NCBI GenBank assembly: GCA_018902385.1
Contig: JABSSW010000074.1
Span: 1-64,000, forward strand
Source: Physcia stellaris
Lineage: Eukaryota > Ascomycota > Lecanoromycetes > Caliciales > Physciaceae
DNA length: 64,000 bases
Direction: 5' to 3'
Shown: positions 44,471 to 56,814 of the stretch, in pieces
Layout of the letters: every line of letters starts with the position of its first letter
Numbering within the stretch: position 1 is the stretch's first letter
Made by a program: the position numbers and the translations under genes
Notes under the pieces: generated by a model
Databases searched by the model: none
What the model saw: the letters and a program-made list of their open reading frames with translations, nothing else
What the model was told of the DNA's origin: nothing

Positions 44471-46168
44471 TCATCGTCTTCCAAGAGTGAGCCTTGGGTC
44501 CTTTGCGAGATAATCGTACATCTCAGGGCTCTTCTCCAGCATCCTCCACTCTAGCTCCCTCAAGATACTCTCTGGAAGTACCTTATTAGATCGTTTTTGG
44601 CCCCTTGGCGCCTTCCAGATAACCGTAGAGTTTTTCTTGTTGACGTTCTCTTTATCCACGGTAACATTCCATCCTTGCAGAGCTTTTGACTCGTAATCGC
44701 CTCGATCTTCGATACCTGGTCCATCAAGACAAGTTCTCGTTCGTACTGAGGGGTGGATATACTCGTGGGTGTTCTTGAGCGGCTTGGTTGTTGTTCTCCC
44801 AGTCCTGCGGTCAACGCGGAAATAGTCCCCTGGGGTGCGAGTTGTCGTACCGCCGGCAACATAGACAGGGGTTAATGAGTTGTAGATCTTACCTGTCAAC
44901 TTTCTTGAGCTAACAGCGCACATACTTCAGTACACACAGTGACTTACCAAAAGACCATGGTCTGGGCTTTTCACCTTGCGAGCGATAATATTGCCTTGTG
45001 CTGGAGCTTGCCTTCATTATCACGTCGAAATCAATGTCGATGAAAGGTTCGAGTTGAGATACCATCCATGCTAGCGTAATGTTGGCAATCTCTTGATCAG
45101 GATATCCACCGCCAACATTGGAATGAACCCCTGGAAACCAGACTTGCTTGAGGTTCTATTGGCGATAATACCCGTCAGTAAGTTTTACTTGTAGAGACCG
45201 ATAAATATAGCTCATACTGTAGTACAATCTCTACGTTTTTCCCATAAGGCTGGAGAGAAAGCTGCACGCTTCTCGTCAAGACATAATGCTTGAAACGCGT
45301 TCTCTACATGGTCGCCGATTGTGGTATCGTAGAATTGAAACTCTTTCATTCTGTTCGACTGAAGTCCTACTCTCTCCAGCCATGGCACGCGAGGGACACC
45401 AAGAGAGCCTAGAATCAACTTAGTAAGCTAATATCTGTATGCAACGAGGATAATGCCCACCAACAGTATCAAAAACACCAATAGCTCGGATGGAGATTTT
45501 CCGTGTGGTCAAGCCTCGCTATCGTGTTTTAGCAAGGCTAATTGTATAACAATAGATCGAACTCATTCTTACCGCTTCTAGCTGCCTGACATAGTCGGGA
45601 TTTCGGAAGGACGGTTTGTCGGGGAACGGCACGTCCCGGTAATGTGGCCTATAATCCGGGTCCTTCCTATGGATATAGTCTTCGAAGATCTCTGCATAAG
45701 ACGGTAAACCAGCTTTTGTCAGTAAACCGAAATCGCCAATCATTCCTCCCACGCTTCGGGCAGTAAATGCTCCACGGGAGAAGCCTAGAAGGTAGATCTC
45801 ATCGCCGTCCATATAATTAGTAGCAAGGAAGCTATAGGCTTCCCTGATATTCTCTTTGACGCCATCGCCAGTGAGGCCGCCCGCGAAACGCATAAGGAAT
45901 CCACCTTGAGAGCCGACACCGGATTGATAGTAAACGATCTGAGGTCTGCCATTATAGTCTTCGTCTCTGATGGCCCAACCCAAGCGCGCAATATTGCTGG
46001 GATGCTCCAGTTGACCCATGCGGATGTTTGCTGAATCGAGCCATGTCCCTGAACTAGATCAGTAGAGGAAGCAGACAAGACTGTTTGCTTCAACAGACCA
46101 TCGCAGGTAATTATCAACTTTTTTGATGGTGCCACCGGCGCTTGAGCGCTTCGTCGTGCTACAGCCAT
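44471..46168 (-). CDS. DUF2235 (Tle1-like) alpha/beta hydrolase
   Basis: A multi-exon gene starting at 46168 (MAVARRSAQ). Exon 1 46168-46099, exon 2 46048 to about 45573, then RGLTTRKISIRAIGVFDTVG, SLGVPRVPWLERVG..., QVWFPGVHSNVGGGYPD and the last exon to 44471, all with GT-AG borders. The family signatures are KLIITCDGTWLD at the start, IVYYQSGVGSQG, the nucleophile elbow GFSRGAFTAR (GxSxG with Ser), GVFDTVG (probable Asp region) and GVHSNVGGGY (catalytic His). DUF2235 proteins share the fold of bacterial type VI phospholipase effectors (Tle1). Fungal members are intracellular and uncharacterised. Lipase activity is an inference from the fold. Confidence 0.85.
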
Positions 46169-46169
46169 T

Positions 46170-46760
46170 TCCGGTCCTTTGGCATGGTAGAGAAGAGAGG
46201 TTCGGATTTCTCTCGAGTGCTGTTCTATTCGTTGGCTGCAAATGAAGGTGATATCACGATATCCCTTTCGACATTATGAAACAGGGCGCACGTGTAATGA
46301 ATACAAATAGTCATGCCAATAACAAGTCCGACGTAGGGATCTAAGTTTTTGGACACTGTACTAATTCTGTGATATGATACAGCTCGAGGAATGCGAGGCA
46401 GCAAGGCTAAGGTAGTAAACACGGAGAACGTGACGCCAAAATCGCGTCCTTCGGCCCGTGCGGCTTCATTCAAGCCCGCTCGGCCCGGAAGCTTCCCGAT
46501 GGCTAAGTCTAGCGCCTCGGCACCTCGGCAACCCCTCATTCTGTTCCAAAAGAGCCTCTGGATCTCAAGATTTCAAGGCTATTGCCACATATAACGAACG
46601 AGTGGAGACCGGAAACCTGCTGAGCGGGACTCTGCTAAGAGAGCCTACAACAATAACTCTAGTTCCATTGGTTCTGTAATATCGACTTGGTGAATCACGT
46701 TTAGTCCCTCTTGCGCTCTATCACGACCACAGCAAGAGGAGGTAGAATCTAATCGCCATT
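46170..46760. other. Divergent promoter region
   Basis: Separates the minus-strand DUF2235 gene from the plus-strand dehydrogenase. It should carry both promoters. The open frames here are short and without family. Confidence 0.5.
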
Positions 46761-46766
46761 TCCAAC

Positions 46767-47861
46767 ATGTCTACAGACACCGGGCCACCACAAGGCCAGC
46801 TGAAGTACATGACACCCTTTCCAATTGCCCCAGATCCGCCAACACCGAAGCCAATCCCAGATATCGTCCACCCAGAGAGATCGCTTTCCCAGCGAGCAGC
46901 CGCGCGCTTCTCGCTCGAGGGGAAACACGCCATTGGTACCACCATCTCACACCCAAGCTTGATGGACGCCGACTGAAGACTATTCCAAGTGACTGGCGGC
47001 GCCCAAGGCTTGGGCTTAGTCTGCGCCCGAGCTCTCCTCGAACACGGCGTCTCCCACCTCGCCATCTTTGATGTTGACGAGAAGCAAGAGCAGCTGCGCT
47101 CGAGCATTATCGAGCAGCGAGTAATGGTGAAGTTTCGAAGCCAGTAGTTGCATTCAAAAAAGTCGACGTGACGGATGAGACCATTGTAAATGATGCTGTT
47201 AGAGAGCTTTCGGACGAATTTGGAGGCATCGATATCCTGCTCTGCTTTGCCGGTATCACAGGCTCGAAACTGGCAGTTGAGTACCCCATTGAGGAGTGGA
47301 GGCGTATATTTGATGTGAACGTGCATGGCTCCTTTCTCGTAGCAAGGGCAGTTGCCGGGTTCGTAACATCATTTTGTCGGATGTCTTGAGCGCCGATGAT
47401 GAAGGTTTTTTGACCATGTATTGCGTTGACAACTTGATAGGGATATTATCTCCCGCTCTGCTTCTGGAACCATAGTCTTCACAGCCTCCATGTCTGGCTA
47501 CATTGTCAATACTCCCCAACCTCACTCTGCCTATGCCATATCCAAAGCCGGTGTACATCATCTCGCTCGCTCCATGGCGGCCGAATGGGTCGGACATAAT
47601 ATTCGCGTAAACTCCATCTCGCCTGGAATAATGAACACACGGCTTTCCGGAGGACCATCGCAGGCTGAGCTTCGTCGACTGTGGTTGGAGAGATCGCCGA
47701 TGGGAATGGGTGATCCAGAGGATTTGACTGGTGCAGTAATCCTGCTGTGTAGTGATGCCGGTAAATTCATGACGGGGATGGATATCAAAATCGACGGTAC
47801 GTAGATATACATTCAGGGAGGTATCGCTGACGGGTACGTAGGAGGATATACGATGTTTTGA
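46767..47861 (+). CDS. Short-chain dehydrogenase/reductase (SDR)
   Basis: Exons 46767-46935, 46990-47358, 47441-47796 and 47842-47861, all GT-AG. It is a classical NAD(P)-binding Rossmann enzyme: VTGGAQGLGL (cofactor loop, split by intron 1), AIFDVDEK (cofactor choice), DVTDE, CFAGITG (the NAG equivalent), TASMSG (catalytic Ser), SAYAISKAG (Tyr-x-x-x-Lys), and NSISPGIMNT. The short last exon supplies the usual GGYTMF end. Closest in feel to fungal sugar-alcohol dehydrogenases/sorbose reductases, but the substrate is unknown. Inside exon 2, near 47120-47140, the frame must shift between ...SSIIEQ and KPVVAFKKVDV; the exon total is 2 nt away from a multiple of three. So there is a small indel or a missed feature there. 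Confidence 0.78.
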
Positions 47862-47895
47862 TAACAGTCATTGACCTTGATCTGGTCTCCCACAA

Positions 47896-48840
47896 TTAAA
47901 GCAGATTTGGCATGTTTGACAGCATACCGGTGGCAGCGTCACCAATACGGTCTGCGAAAGCTTGCTTTTCGTATGGTTCCTTCTTCCGATATATGTAATA
48001 ATGGCCAATAGCGAAGAGAATCTTAACCACAACTTCCGCGATTGAAACTCCCCAGGAGCTGCCCTGGGCTACCATTAGCATGTGGATGATCACTCAGACA
48101 AGTTGGCAAGAACACACCTGAGCCTTGCAGAGAGTCGAAAAATCGACGACGCCATTGAAGGCTTCCTGGATAGCTTTCGCCTTTGTGGAGCACGACCAAC
48201 CCCAGAGATCATTATCATTCCCATGCAACCCCTTCTCGTAGCGGTAAATGAATGACACCATAATCCAAGCCGCAATCTGCACGACGTATCGGAAAACCGT
48301 GAACTTCCAGCTCGTGGTCGTCTTCTTCCAGCAACAGCAATATCCAAATAGCAGAACCACGGACATGAGCAGCGTCAGTCCAGACGCAGCTAGTAGCATT
48401 ATCGACGGCCACTGTTTCGTCCCAGCTGTGGGCCATGCCGTCCGACCAATCCGCTCTACATCTTTTGTTGTGTAGAACTTCGCGTTGACGTAGATCATTA
48501 TGCCGAACATGATGGCCGTGAACAGGATCGTAAAGCCTTGCGCCACAATTTGCAGTATACGTAGCCACCTCTTCAGCTTCTCGAGAATGGCGCTTGTTTG
48601 GCGCGTCGGTGGATGGGAAGGTTTGGGTGTTGGAGGAACCGAATCACTGGGCGCGTAGCCAGCTGGGTTGAGATATTCCTGTTGCGAAGGAAATGGGCTG
48701 TCGTGAGAGGGATTGGGGAGCCGTCCGGACGATTGTAGCTGGGGTCGGGGGAGGGGAGGTTGTACATTTCCGTAGTGTAGGTCGGTTTTGGAGGAGTATC
48801 TCCCTGGTAGTATGATGTTCCGGCCATTGCGTACTTGCAA
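47896..48840 (-). CDS. Tetraspan membrane protein (MARVEL-like)
   Basis: Exons 48840-48118 and 48063-47896 joined by a GTGTGT...CAG intron. A Pro/Ser/Tyr-rich N-terminal tail precedes four hydrophobic helices: FTILFTAIMFGIMIYV, IMLLAASGLTLLMSVVLLFG followed by a CCCW motif, a third around RYVVQIAAWIMVSFIY, and the last in exon 2 (EVVVKILFAIGHYYIY). The layout is that of fungal four-helix plasma-membrane proteins (MARVEL-like); no precise role is known. The ATG at 48840 gives an open frame throughout. Another ATG at 48827 begins a more natural-looking MAGTSYYQGDTPPKPTY tail in a different frame that would rejoin near 48720 only through a one-base shift, so the true N-terminus is unsure. Confidence 0.65.
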
Positions 48841-48844
48841 GAAG

Positions 48845-51295
48845 GCTATGGACTATGGGATCTATATCTGCTCTTATCTTGATTAGCGACAAGACGTTGA
48901 GGTCAGAGAAACACTCACACCATACGACTGCTTATGTAGGGGAAGCATTGCGGATACGAGCGTCCCAAAAGACCACGAAAACTTCTCTCAACATATCGGC
49001 GCTACTCTTGCCTGCATTGGACGTCTGACATGCTTCTAGAATGGCAGTCAGCTTGCACTTTCGGTGACCAAGCCTGCATGAGGCTTAGTGCTGACAGCTG
49101 AACGCTGGTCATATTGGCAGCAAATTGTGTTGGCTATGTCGGTGGACTGATCCAGTCTGCATTCTCGGTGAGTCCGCTGAAAGGCTCAAACATGAAGTCG
49201 CAAAGTGCAGAGTCAGAGTCGAACAGGATGAAGATTTCCCTGCAGGGGTGGGCTCAGGGGGTATAGGAGGCCCTAGATTCTTAGTGGGGTACCACAGGGG
49301 TCTGCTCCTTGCCACGAACAAATACTCCTTATGTACTCCGTACAAACGTCATTCCCAGACTTCTGCTTATTTTCATACGGCCAGCTACTGTACAATTCCA
49401 TTAATGGTGGATCTTGATCTGACCAATTTGGTGGCATTAGTGAGTGCTCTTCCATGCTTCAGTCAATCACTTCAATAAGGTAGCTTCATGAGATACTCTC
49501 ATAGTCTTACATTCTCATATCTCACGTGGTTCCCTCAGCGCAGTGTTACTCCTAGATCTCCAATGCTATCTCTTTCACATCCGTTACCTCCTTCCATCGA
49601 AAGGAGGGCAGGCTTTCGAGGGAAGTCACTTGACCCCTAATGCTTTTTCTTGATTAATCTTTTGCTTATCGTCCGCATGGCTTTTTCTGTGCAAGTGGTA
49701 AGCTTATCTAGACGTAAACTTAGTAGTTAGTTGCTATCTTTCTATCAGCAGCGTCTAGTCATGATACTTCGCTAGCATTGTCAGCATACCAACTACCATT
49801 GGATTGTCTTGTAGTCTAGAGTCGAAGTCAATCCTACGACCAGAACACCAACAGCGAGCCAAAAGGCTGATTGAATGACAAGCACATCACCGTAAATCAA
49901 TCATACGGAGGAGTGTCTTCGTTGCTTCTTTGTCTATCGCGGTGCATATTCCCGCTATCCAGGCGACAACTTACAGAGAGTGAAGGATGGGTGAGAACAA
50001 TCCCTCCGAAGCCTGCGAAAGCGAATGAAGCTGAGGAGCAGGAGAAGCATGTCCGTTATCTCTGCGCTCGAGCGCATCTTAATTTCTTTGCGAGAGCCAA
50101 GAAGCCAGACTTCCGACAGGAGTCTCTTGAATTTTTCTAGCCGCATGTCACTGCTGTGACCACCTACTCCATCGAAGCTTCTGATCATCCCCGCCCTGTC
50201 TCGCCGGGCCGATGATGCTTGAACAAGCAGTAGCCCGGATGCATGGTCTTCGAGAGCTTCAGGGAGATTGGCACTTCTAGACCGCTTACTTCTCGAGCGG
50301 TCTGTATCAGTCAACGGCACTGCAAGGGCCCTTGCATTTGCGACTGTTTCCTTGGACCATTTCAGCACAGAACCCCGACCAAAAAAAAATCGATGGTGGA
50401 AGCCACGGTACAGATCGTTTGTAAGGATTCGGAGCACGAGAGCGAAAGGTGCAGTGGCTTAGCACGGCGGGTGGTAAGACTCTGTACATGTAGTTTGGTA
50501 GGGTACCAATCCTTGTAAGTCTGAATACGAGTTACTTATAATGGTTAGAACAAGCTAATCGACATTAAACACCCGCTGTACAAACTCACTGTAGTGTGCA
50601 AGGAACCCTAATCCGAGCTTCTTATCCTATCACTTTACAGCTGCGTGAGGGGTCCGTACCCTATTTTTGCCAGATCTGTACGGATACGAGTACGCAACTT
50701 GTCAAATGTTCGTGCATGGGAAGAGGCTGGCAAACTGGTCATGAGCAACAAGCCCACTGCAAGGCCAAGCCGCCAGCCGAGACGCAAAGATCACACAAGT
50801 TCTAACGACGACGTTGCCGGGACCATATCTCCATCCAGCGGATCAATGACATGCAACAATCACAGAACGCCTCTATAGTGGTCTGTATGCTCAATGCTTG
50901 AGCGTCGTCACCATGTGGGCACGATCGACAATGATCATCCTCAATGCACCTCTTCCCCGAGAAAGAGCGAAGCCAGGAATTGCGTCCACGCTTTTGGATC
51001 TTCCAGTCAGATGCACCGATGACAAAAGACAATGCAAAGCAAGATGCGTGAGTATGGAAGGAAGACGTAATATCGAAAAAGCAATGCTTGTAAAAGCGCT
51101 CCACGGAGATGATCACGATCTGGGACATCCTAAGACAAACCAGGTAGAAGACGTCTGATCTGATGACCTTCGATCATGATCGGTGAAGTATAAGAAGTGG
51201 GACAATTCCCTGGAATACCCAACAGTAAACAATAAGAAATCACTACCACCGAAGACAAACCAGACTACCTTGCCCCTCCCTCACAATACCAAGCA
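48845..51295. other. Long intergenic stretch, nothing supported
   Basis: About 2.4 kb. A minus-strand frame of 160 codons at 49955-50437 and its plus-strand partners have Arg/Ser-rich composition and no family resemblance; I regard them as chance frames. No repeat ends recognised. Confidence 0.45.
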
Positions 51296-51298
51296 AAC

Positions 51299-51843
51299 AT
51301 GCACTCTGGGACAGATACTCCTCTCGCTTCCGAAGTTGTCGATGGCGCAGGTGACAACCTCGGCTACCGCTGGCTTCTTACATCGAAGGAGAGAGCTCAC
51401 ATTGCGGGCCTCTTGAACTGTGCTGGCATGTATTCTTCTCTTTCCCCCTGTCCTGTTGATCTTCCCCCTTCCTACCCCTCTTCCCAACATTGTCACCCAC
51501 ATACCCCCAACCAACCAACCAGATTCTAATCTCTATCCTTCGCTTAGTGGACGACATTACCCTCCGCGGTAATATCATGAATCGGGAGCGCTCCGTATGC
51601 AAAGGGTGCGGCAAGCACAGCGGTCTTGACGATCTGGTGCACAATGCTCTCTACCTCAACATCCACACCCCTACCTTCATGCTCGATGTGCTGCAAAACG
51701 GCCCCAAGAACGACAGCCCGGCGCATTGGATCCTGTGTTCTGGATGCGGAGTGAGGCATGAGGAGCAAATGGGTTGGGCATTGGGTGGGGGAATATGGAA
51801 CAGGGATGGAGAGAAAAGGGCAGAGGTACAGAGGGGGGCGTAA
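51299..51843 (+). CDS. Zinc-ribbon-like hypothetical protein
   Basis: A first segment (51299 to about 51430, MHSGTDTPLASEVVDG...) and a second frame (about 51544-51843). They are probably separated by an intron over the pyrimidine-rich stretch 51432-51547, though I could not fix a junction that keeps the frame. The second segment has two C-x-x-C pairs, CKGCG and CSGCG, 40-odd residues apart, a pattern that could bind zinc. The family is not recognised. Its last 20-30 codons run into DNA that looks like a diverged copy of part of the copper amine oxidase gene, so the present C-terminus may be the product of that event. Confidence 0.4.
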
Positions 51844-51930
51844 GATGGAATGGTGGAGAAGGGACGAAAGAGAGAGGTGGACGTACAGTGAAGACCGTAT
51901 TGGGTAAATCGGACGTGTCGGGTGTTGCAG
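51750..51930 (-). pseudogene. Partial copy of the copper amine oxidase gene
   Basis: Positions 51852-51925 match 54198-54270, with a handful of differences over about 73 bp. In the intact gene this segment is an exon end (PDTSDLPNTVFT), the GTACGT donor, and the start of the intron. Weaker, purine-rich similarity extends left (to about 51750, against about 54040), as would a copied intron. It is an isolated fragment, about 2.3 kb from its source and in the same orientation. Confidence 0.7.
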
Positions 51931-53810
51931 GGGAGTAACAAGAAACTGATAATTGATTCATAAGCGAGTTGCAGGTGACTAGCCTTAATCTATATACTTG
52001 GCATTCGGCCTTCTACAAAACCGCCTGTAGCACTCTCCTAGATAGTCATAACTCACACATCTTACAACAGGAGCAACACGTTGGATAATTGACCTTATTG
52101 GATCTCATTTCGTGATCTTCTATTTCTGTGCTAATTATCCTCGTTTCTATGGGCCATAAACTCTAGCGTGGGGGGATGGAATATCCCTCCGTTTACAGGC
52201 CATATGGTCCATCTGGGACCACAAAAAGTCGTCGTGAATACTCCTAAAAGTACAAAAAGTCAAGACTGATCTTCCTCCCTACGCTTGTCCTTTTCTTCCC
52301 TTGCCGTATGTTCAGATGAGGCCAAGAACTGAATTGAGGAAGATTTGACGAATTAATGTTCACAAGAATCTAGCAACGAAGCTCCCATCATCTCATTTAT
52401 TTTCTTTTCTTTAAGCTCACATTGATTCCCACCTTCTCAGCCCCGTGTCTCGCAATCAAACACCTCAAGCAACCCATCCCTCAACTAAGATCTCCCTCCC
52501 TCCCACACTCTTTCTCCGAATCTCGTTGCTCTCTTGCAAGAAAAATAATGGAATATCTCCTCCGAATACATCTTCTCTAGGAGAGATATTATTGACATCT
52601 TCCATCGATTCGGAATTTTTTCATACTTTTCACTTACTTATCCCGATCCCACCCTCTATTCCCGATCCCCACTCTCAGGTTCCAGTAGCCGCCTACATAT
52701 ATCTCGTACATCCTCTATCTTAATCTCAGCACCCCACTGCAACCCTTTTCTTTTCCCACTCCCATAGCAGCCCCATTTCTCCTTTCCATTCCCTTCACTC
52801 TCTTCTCGCCCCCTCACAACCCCCAACCCCTCCCAGCCTCTACGAACGCCTTCCAACCTCTTCAACTCCCAACCTAACCTCCGACCTCATACCATAGTCA
52901 TCCCATCCTAGCCACCACATTCATCACCGCTCATCTCTCTTCCCTCACTTTCTGTCGGGTTTTGGGGAGCTGGTTGGGAAGTAATCGAAGAGGCACTGAG
53001 GTTGATTCATCCGTCGGAAATTAACGACATTATCTTTGATAGTTTCATTATCGATAGCGAATGTTTCGGGGGGGAAAGATGGAGTGTGAGACTTGGAAAT
53101 TTGAAGTGTTGAGAAGTAAAGATTTGAAGATTGTTGTACAGGATAAGGGTTATAGTCGAAATGTTCTTTTTTCTTTTCTTTTTTCTCTATTTGAGAGGAA
53201 GAAGAAGAAGAAAAAACTTCATCGAGAAAAAGGGCCGAGAATATCTTCTCAGAGGCGTATTTCAGTCTTTCAAATGCTTTTTCTCTGTTAATAGACAGAT
53301 TTCCCTTTATAAAATATGCGTGAAAAAAAGCAATTCAATTTATTACCTTCCCATCCCTTTTCCTACCCTCTCATCTCATCCCCTATCTCGTCCGATTCAG
53401 AAACATTCTGATTGAGTTCTCAAAATATCCCAAATATCTCAAGCCAAATCATCCGTCATTTCAACCTCATGCTATGATTGCAAATCCGCAATCTCTCGAC
53501 CTCCCCAATCACTGAGTTTCGAGTCGCAGTTGTTCAATCGAAAGAGAATTGAGGGAAGTTGAATACCTTCTGAGGGGGTGTGACTGAGTGAGTATAGAAT
53601 AAAACCGAGTAGCGAGTGAAGATGCATCAAACACTCAAAAAGAGGGGATTGTTCAGTGTCAGCAGAAAGATTTCGTATGTTTCCTCGTTGTTTTACACTT
53701 CTCTTCTAGGTTTTTCATTTTCCGTCTGTTGCTTTTTCCAATCTTTTCTCCCCTCATCCCCCTCCCCTCCTCCTCCCTCCCCTTTCCCCGCTCCCCCTTC
53801 CCCCAACCAC
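51931..53810. other. Low-complexity, strand-skewed intergenic DNA
   Basis: No gene recognised. The plus strand is strongly pyrimidine-rich from about 52440 to 52950 and again at 53720-53815, where runs of C and T with few purines occur. 53160-53260 is dominated by T runs and then GAAGAAG repeats. The right end is the 3' flank of the copper amine oxidase. Short frames here are low-complexity artefacts. Confidence 0.6.
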
Positions 53811-53815
53811 CAAAC

Positions 53816-56811
53816 CTACGGAATCCCCGCCTCAACCCCCGCCCCAATACTCCCCACCAGCTGCGCATCCGGCAAATAGGGGTATTTGGCGATATACACC
53901 TCTCCGACCCAGTTGCCGAGATCCGGGTTGCAGTACCCGTTCCCGTTCCCGTTCCCAGGGTTAAATTTGGTGACGGAGGTAACGGAGCCATTAACGGAAT
54001 TGATGCGCGTTTGGTGGACTGTGCCCCGAGAGGGGTCGCCTGGGAGGTAGTTCTGTGGGGCGAGGATCATGGAGGAGTGGGCGGACTGTGGGGTGGGGAG
54101 GGCAGTTAGTTTTGGTTTTGGGAGGGGATGGGGGATTAAGGACGGAGGGAGGGGATAGAGGGGAATGCGGGGTGAGAGGCGAGTATTTTTATGGGATGGT
54201 GGAGAAGGGACGAAAGGGGGAGGTGGACGTACCGTGAAGACCGTATTGGGTAGATCGGACGTGTCGGGGATGTGATGCATACCGAGGTTGAAATAGCTGT
54301 AGATTTCGAAATGAGAGAGGTTAATTAGAGCACCATCTTGATGGGAAGACTGCATTTGATGCAAGCAGAGGAGGAAGGGACACTCAGACTTACATGACGA
54401 TATCTTCCTGATCAAGCGAGTCCCCATCGAAGAATTTAGCAAAGTCGATCAGCGGCTCATTGGGATCCCACCCATTATATGGATGCGCGCTTTTGGGCTC
54501 ACTGTCCTTGTGCTGGACGGCGTAGAGGTGGTGCGTGGCCCAGTTGACGGACCGACCGAGTGTGCTCGAATTCTGGATCACGAGGTAATTCCTGTTTCCG
54601 GAATCTAAGAAGCGACAAACAGGGTCGTTAACTTGGATATTTCAGTGCACGGTAAAGGTAGTATGCTACTTACCGGGCATGATCTTCCAGCCTTTGTATT
54701 CACCATACTTGTTGGGTGCATCTTTGTTCACCACGGAATACATGACAGCATTGTTGCTATCCCAATTCAACTTTCCGTCATCTTCAGATGCAATGAACGT
54801 CCTTTCAAATTTCATCGTGTTTCTCGGCTTGCCGTTGGACCAGGGGTATCTGATGCGTTTTGTTTAATCGATACCCGCAAGGATAAAATTTGGAAAACTC
54901 ACACTTGGGTAGTAGGCACCAGAGCAGCTTTAACCAGGCTGTTGGCAGTCCCAGCTACATCAAAGTCCACTTTATAATTCAGCACGTGCTCATGCATAGC
55001 GCCCGCCAAGTTGTCGTGGATATGAAACCCGTCTTGGCTGCCCATATTCGAGGTCCAGAATGAGGCTTGTATATACCCCGACGCGCGCACGTCAACATGG
55101 ATAGAGCCATCCATATAGAACTCATAGCTAAACATGTAGTCGTAATTACCGACAGTCGCAACAGTTCGTACCACGAAAGCAATGTTCTTGGTAACGCTGA
55201 CATACGTGGGCGCTGTATGCCGCTGGATGGGATAACCGGTGTCGAATTCAAACATGCAGATACTGCTGGGGTGAGTATGGGTAGTTTCTCCAGTGTAAAA
55301 GGAGGTGTTGAGGTAGGTGGCATATGTAGGACAGTCAAAGCCACTGACAAGCTGAAATTGGAATTGACCGAACCCGTCCTCGCTGTCTAGATAAGCGTTC
55401 GAGGCCTGGAACGGGTCGGATGCAGATGCGTAATGTGCGACGGCTTCTTGCAGCCCAAGTTCATAGATAACCCTTTCTCCTTTGTACCTTATTTCGTGCA
55501 GATGCATACCCAAGTCTCTGCCATTGGAGAGGTAAAAGCTGAAATCCACTTCCATGGATGTTAGCTCTGCACCATGATTGGAACCTCTATTTTGTGGGGG
55601 AAATGATCTTCACATACTCCATTCGACATATTTCTCCTGCTCATCCACAGCAAAACGTGAGCCATCAGGTTGAATTGGAACAGGAGGATTAAGCTCGTCG
55701 TGGGGAAAAGGGTCATTATTGTAGTCTGTGCAAGCCCAGTCACCGTCAACGTTCGGACCTGGCCGTACAAAGCTAGAGGAATTGAAAGCTTGACGGAATG
55801 CCGTTTCCGATGCATAAAAGACTCCATTATACTGCCAACCTACGACGGACCATTTGGCGGGATCGCGACCAGTGATATCAGCTTTGAACATGAGACCGGT
55901 GGGCAGGATATCTTCGTCGAAGCATACACCGGTATGGAGAGAGTAGAATTGAGCCCATTCAAAGATTTTGCCGTCCTCATGGATCAATGGAGTAGAGCCA
56001 GCGACTGCCAGGGTATCATTGAGAGCTCCTACGGCTGTCTTATCAGAAGCTCAGTACTGTCGATGTCGTACGGGGTGTGAGAATTGACCTACTCCATTGA
56101 GCAGCGATTTGGTGATATCAGCAATGCTAGCACCTATCTCAGCCGCAAAGGCGGCCAATTCTGCTTGGTCCGCATCATAAAGTCGTTGGTAACCCCTTCC
56201 TTTGTTGTGAATGTAATTCAATTGAGCCAGAGTAGTCGACCCATTGGCTACGGGCAAAGGCCCCACCTGGTATTCCTGGATATAAGGTTCCAGTGTGGCA
56301 CCGAATCGAATGACGACCCTAGCGTAACGGTCTGGTGCGGCCGAGCTAGAGTCCAGGTAGGAGAGCGCACTGGATTTGTTTGGCTGTAGGAGTTCAACCT
56401 GCACAACCTTATTGTCCCAGCTTTACACGCATATGCCAGCGTCAGATTTGGTCACGTGTCTCCAGGAGAACTTTACCTCGTGGCCTCGGCAGCAGCCGTC
56501 AAGTTTAGACTTTCTTGATGGTGAAGAAAGGATGTCACTGCTGCCGCCTCATCGTTGGTCAAGCCTGCGAAGATGTTGTTCTTGGGTGCTTTTGTAGAGA
56601 TTTGACTGCCAGCGCCGCAGCCTGTACCGCTGGGATCTTGACGTCGATGGATAGAAGCTCGACGATCATGTCTACTGCTGCGTTTGCTGAAGCTGCCTGG
56701 AAACATTCCATGCTTAACAGTATGAGGGTGATTTCCGCGACTCGGAGGACCCAGCCTGGCCAACGAGACGCCTAAGGTAGCAGCTAGGAGAACGAAAAAA
56801 GCAGAACGCAT
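53816..56811 (-). CDS. Secreted copper amine oxidase
   Basis: A multi-exon gene; exons include 56811-56477, 56421 to about 56092, and others to the stop at 53816, with GT-AG joins that keep the frame (for example W-M-D-F across the 55.6 kb intron). The enzyme oxidises primary amines to aldehydes, releasing H2O2 and ammonia, using copper and a topaquinone made from its own Tyr. Seen here: an N-terminal signal peptide (MRSAFFVLLAATLGVSLA), AYLDSEDGFG with the probable catalytic Asp, SGFDCPTYATYL, the cofactor site VGNYDY (the Tyr of N-Y-D), HEH with the first two copper ligands, and GMHHIP with the third. N-glycosylation sites are frequent. It is an extracellular fungal subfamily member. The last intron is G-rich in the plus direction and was partly copied to 51.8 kb. 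Confidence 0.88.
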
Positions 56812-56814
56812 GAC

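Noticed and set aside
49955-50437. A 160-codon minus-strand gene
   Set aside because: Arg/Ser-rich, no family, overlapped by several plus-strand frames of similar length, no splice neighbours.
52445-53879. Pro/Ser/Leu-rich frames in the pyrimidine-rich region as genes
   Set aside because: Composition-driven frames with no domain and no plausible start context.
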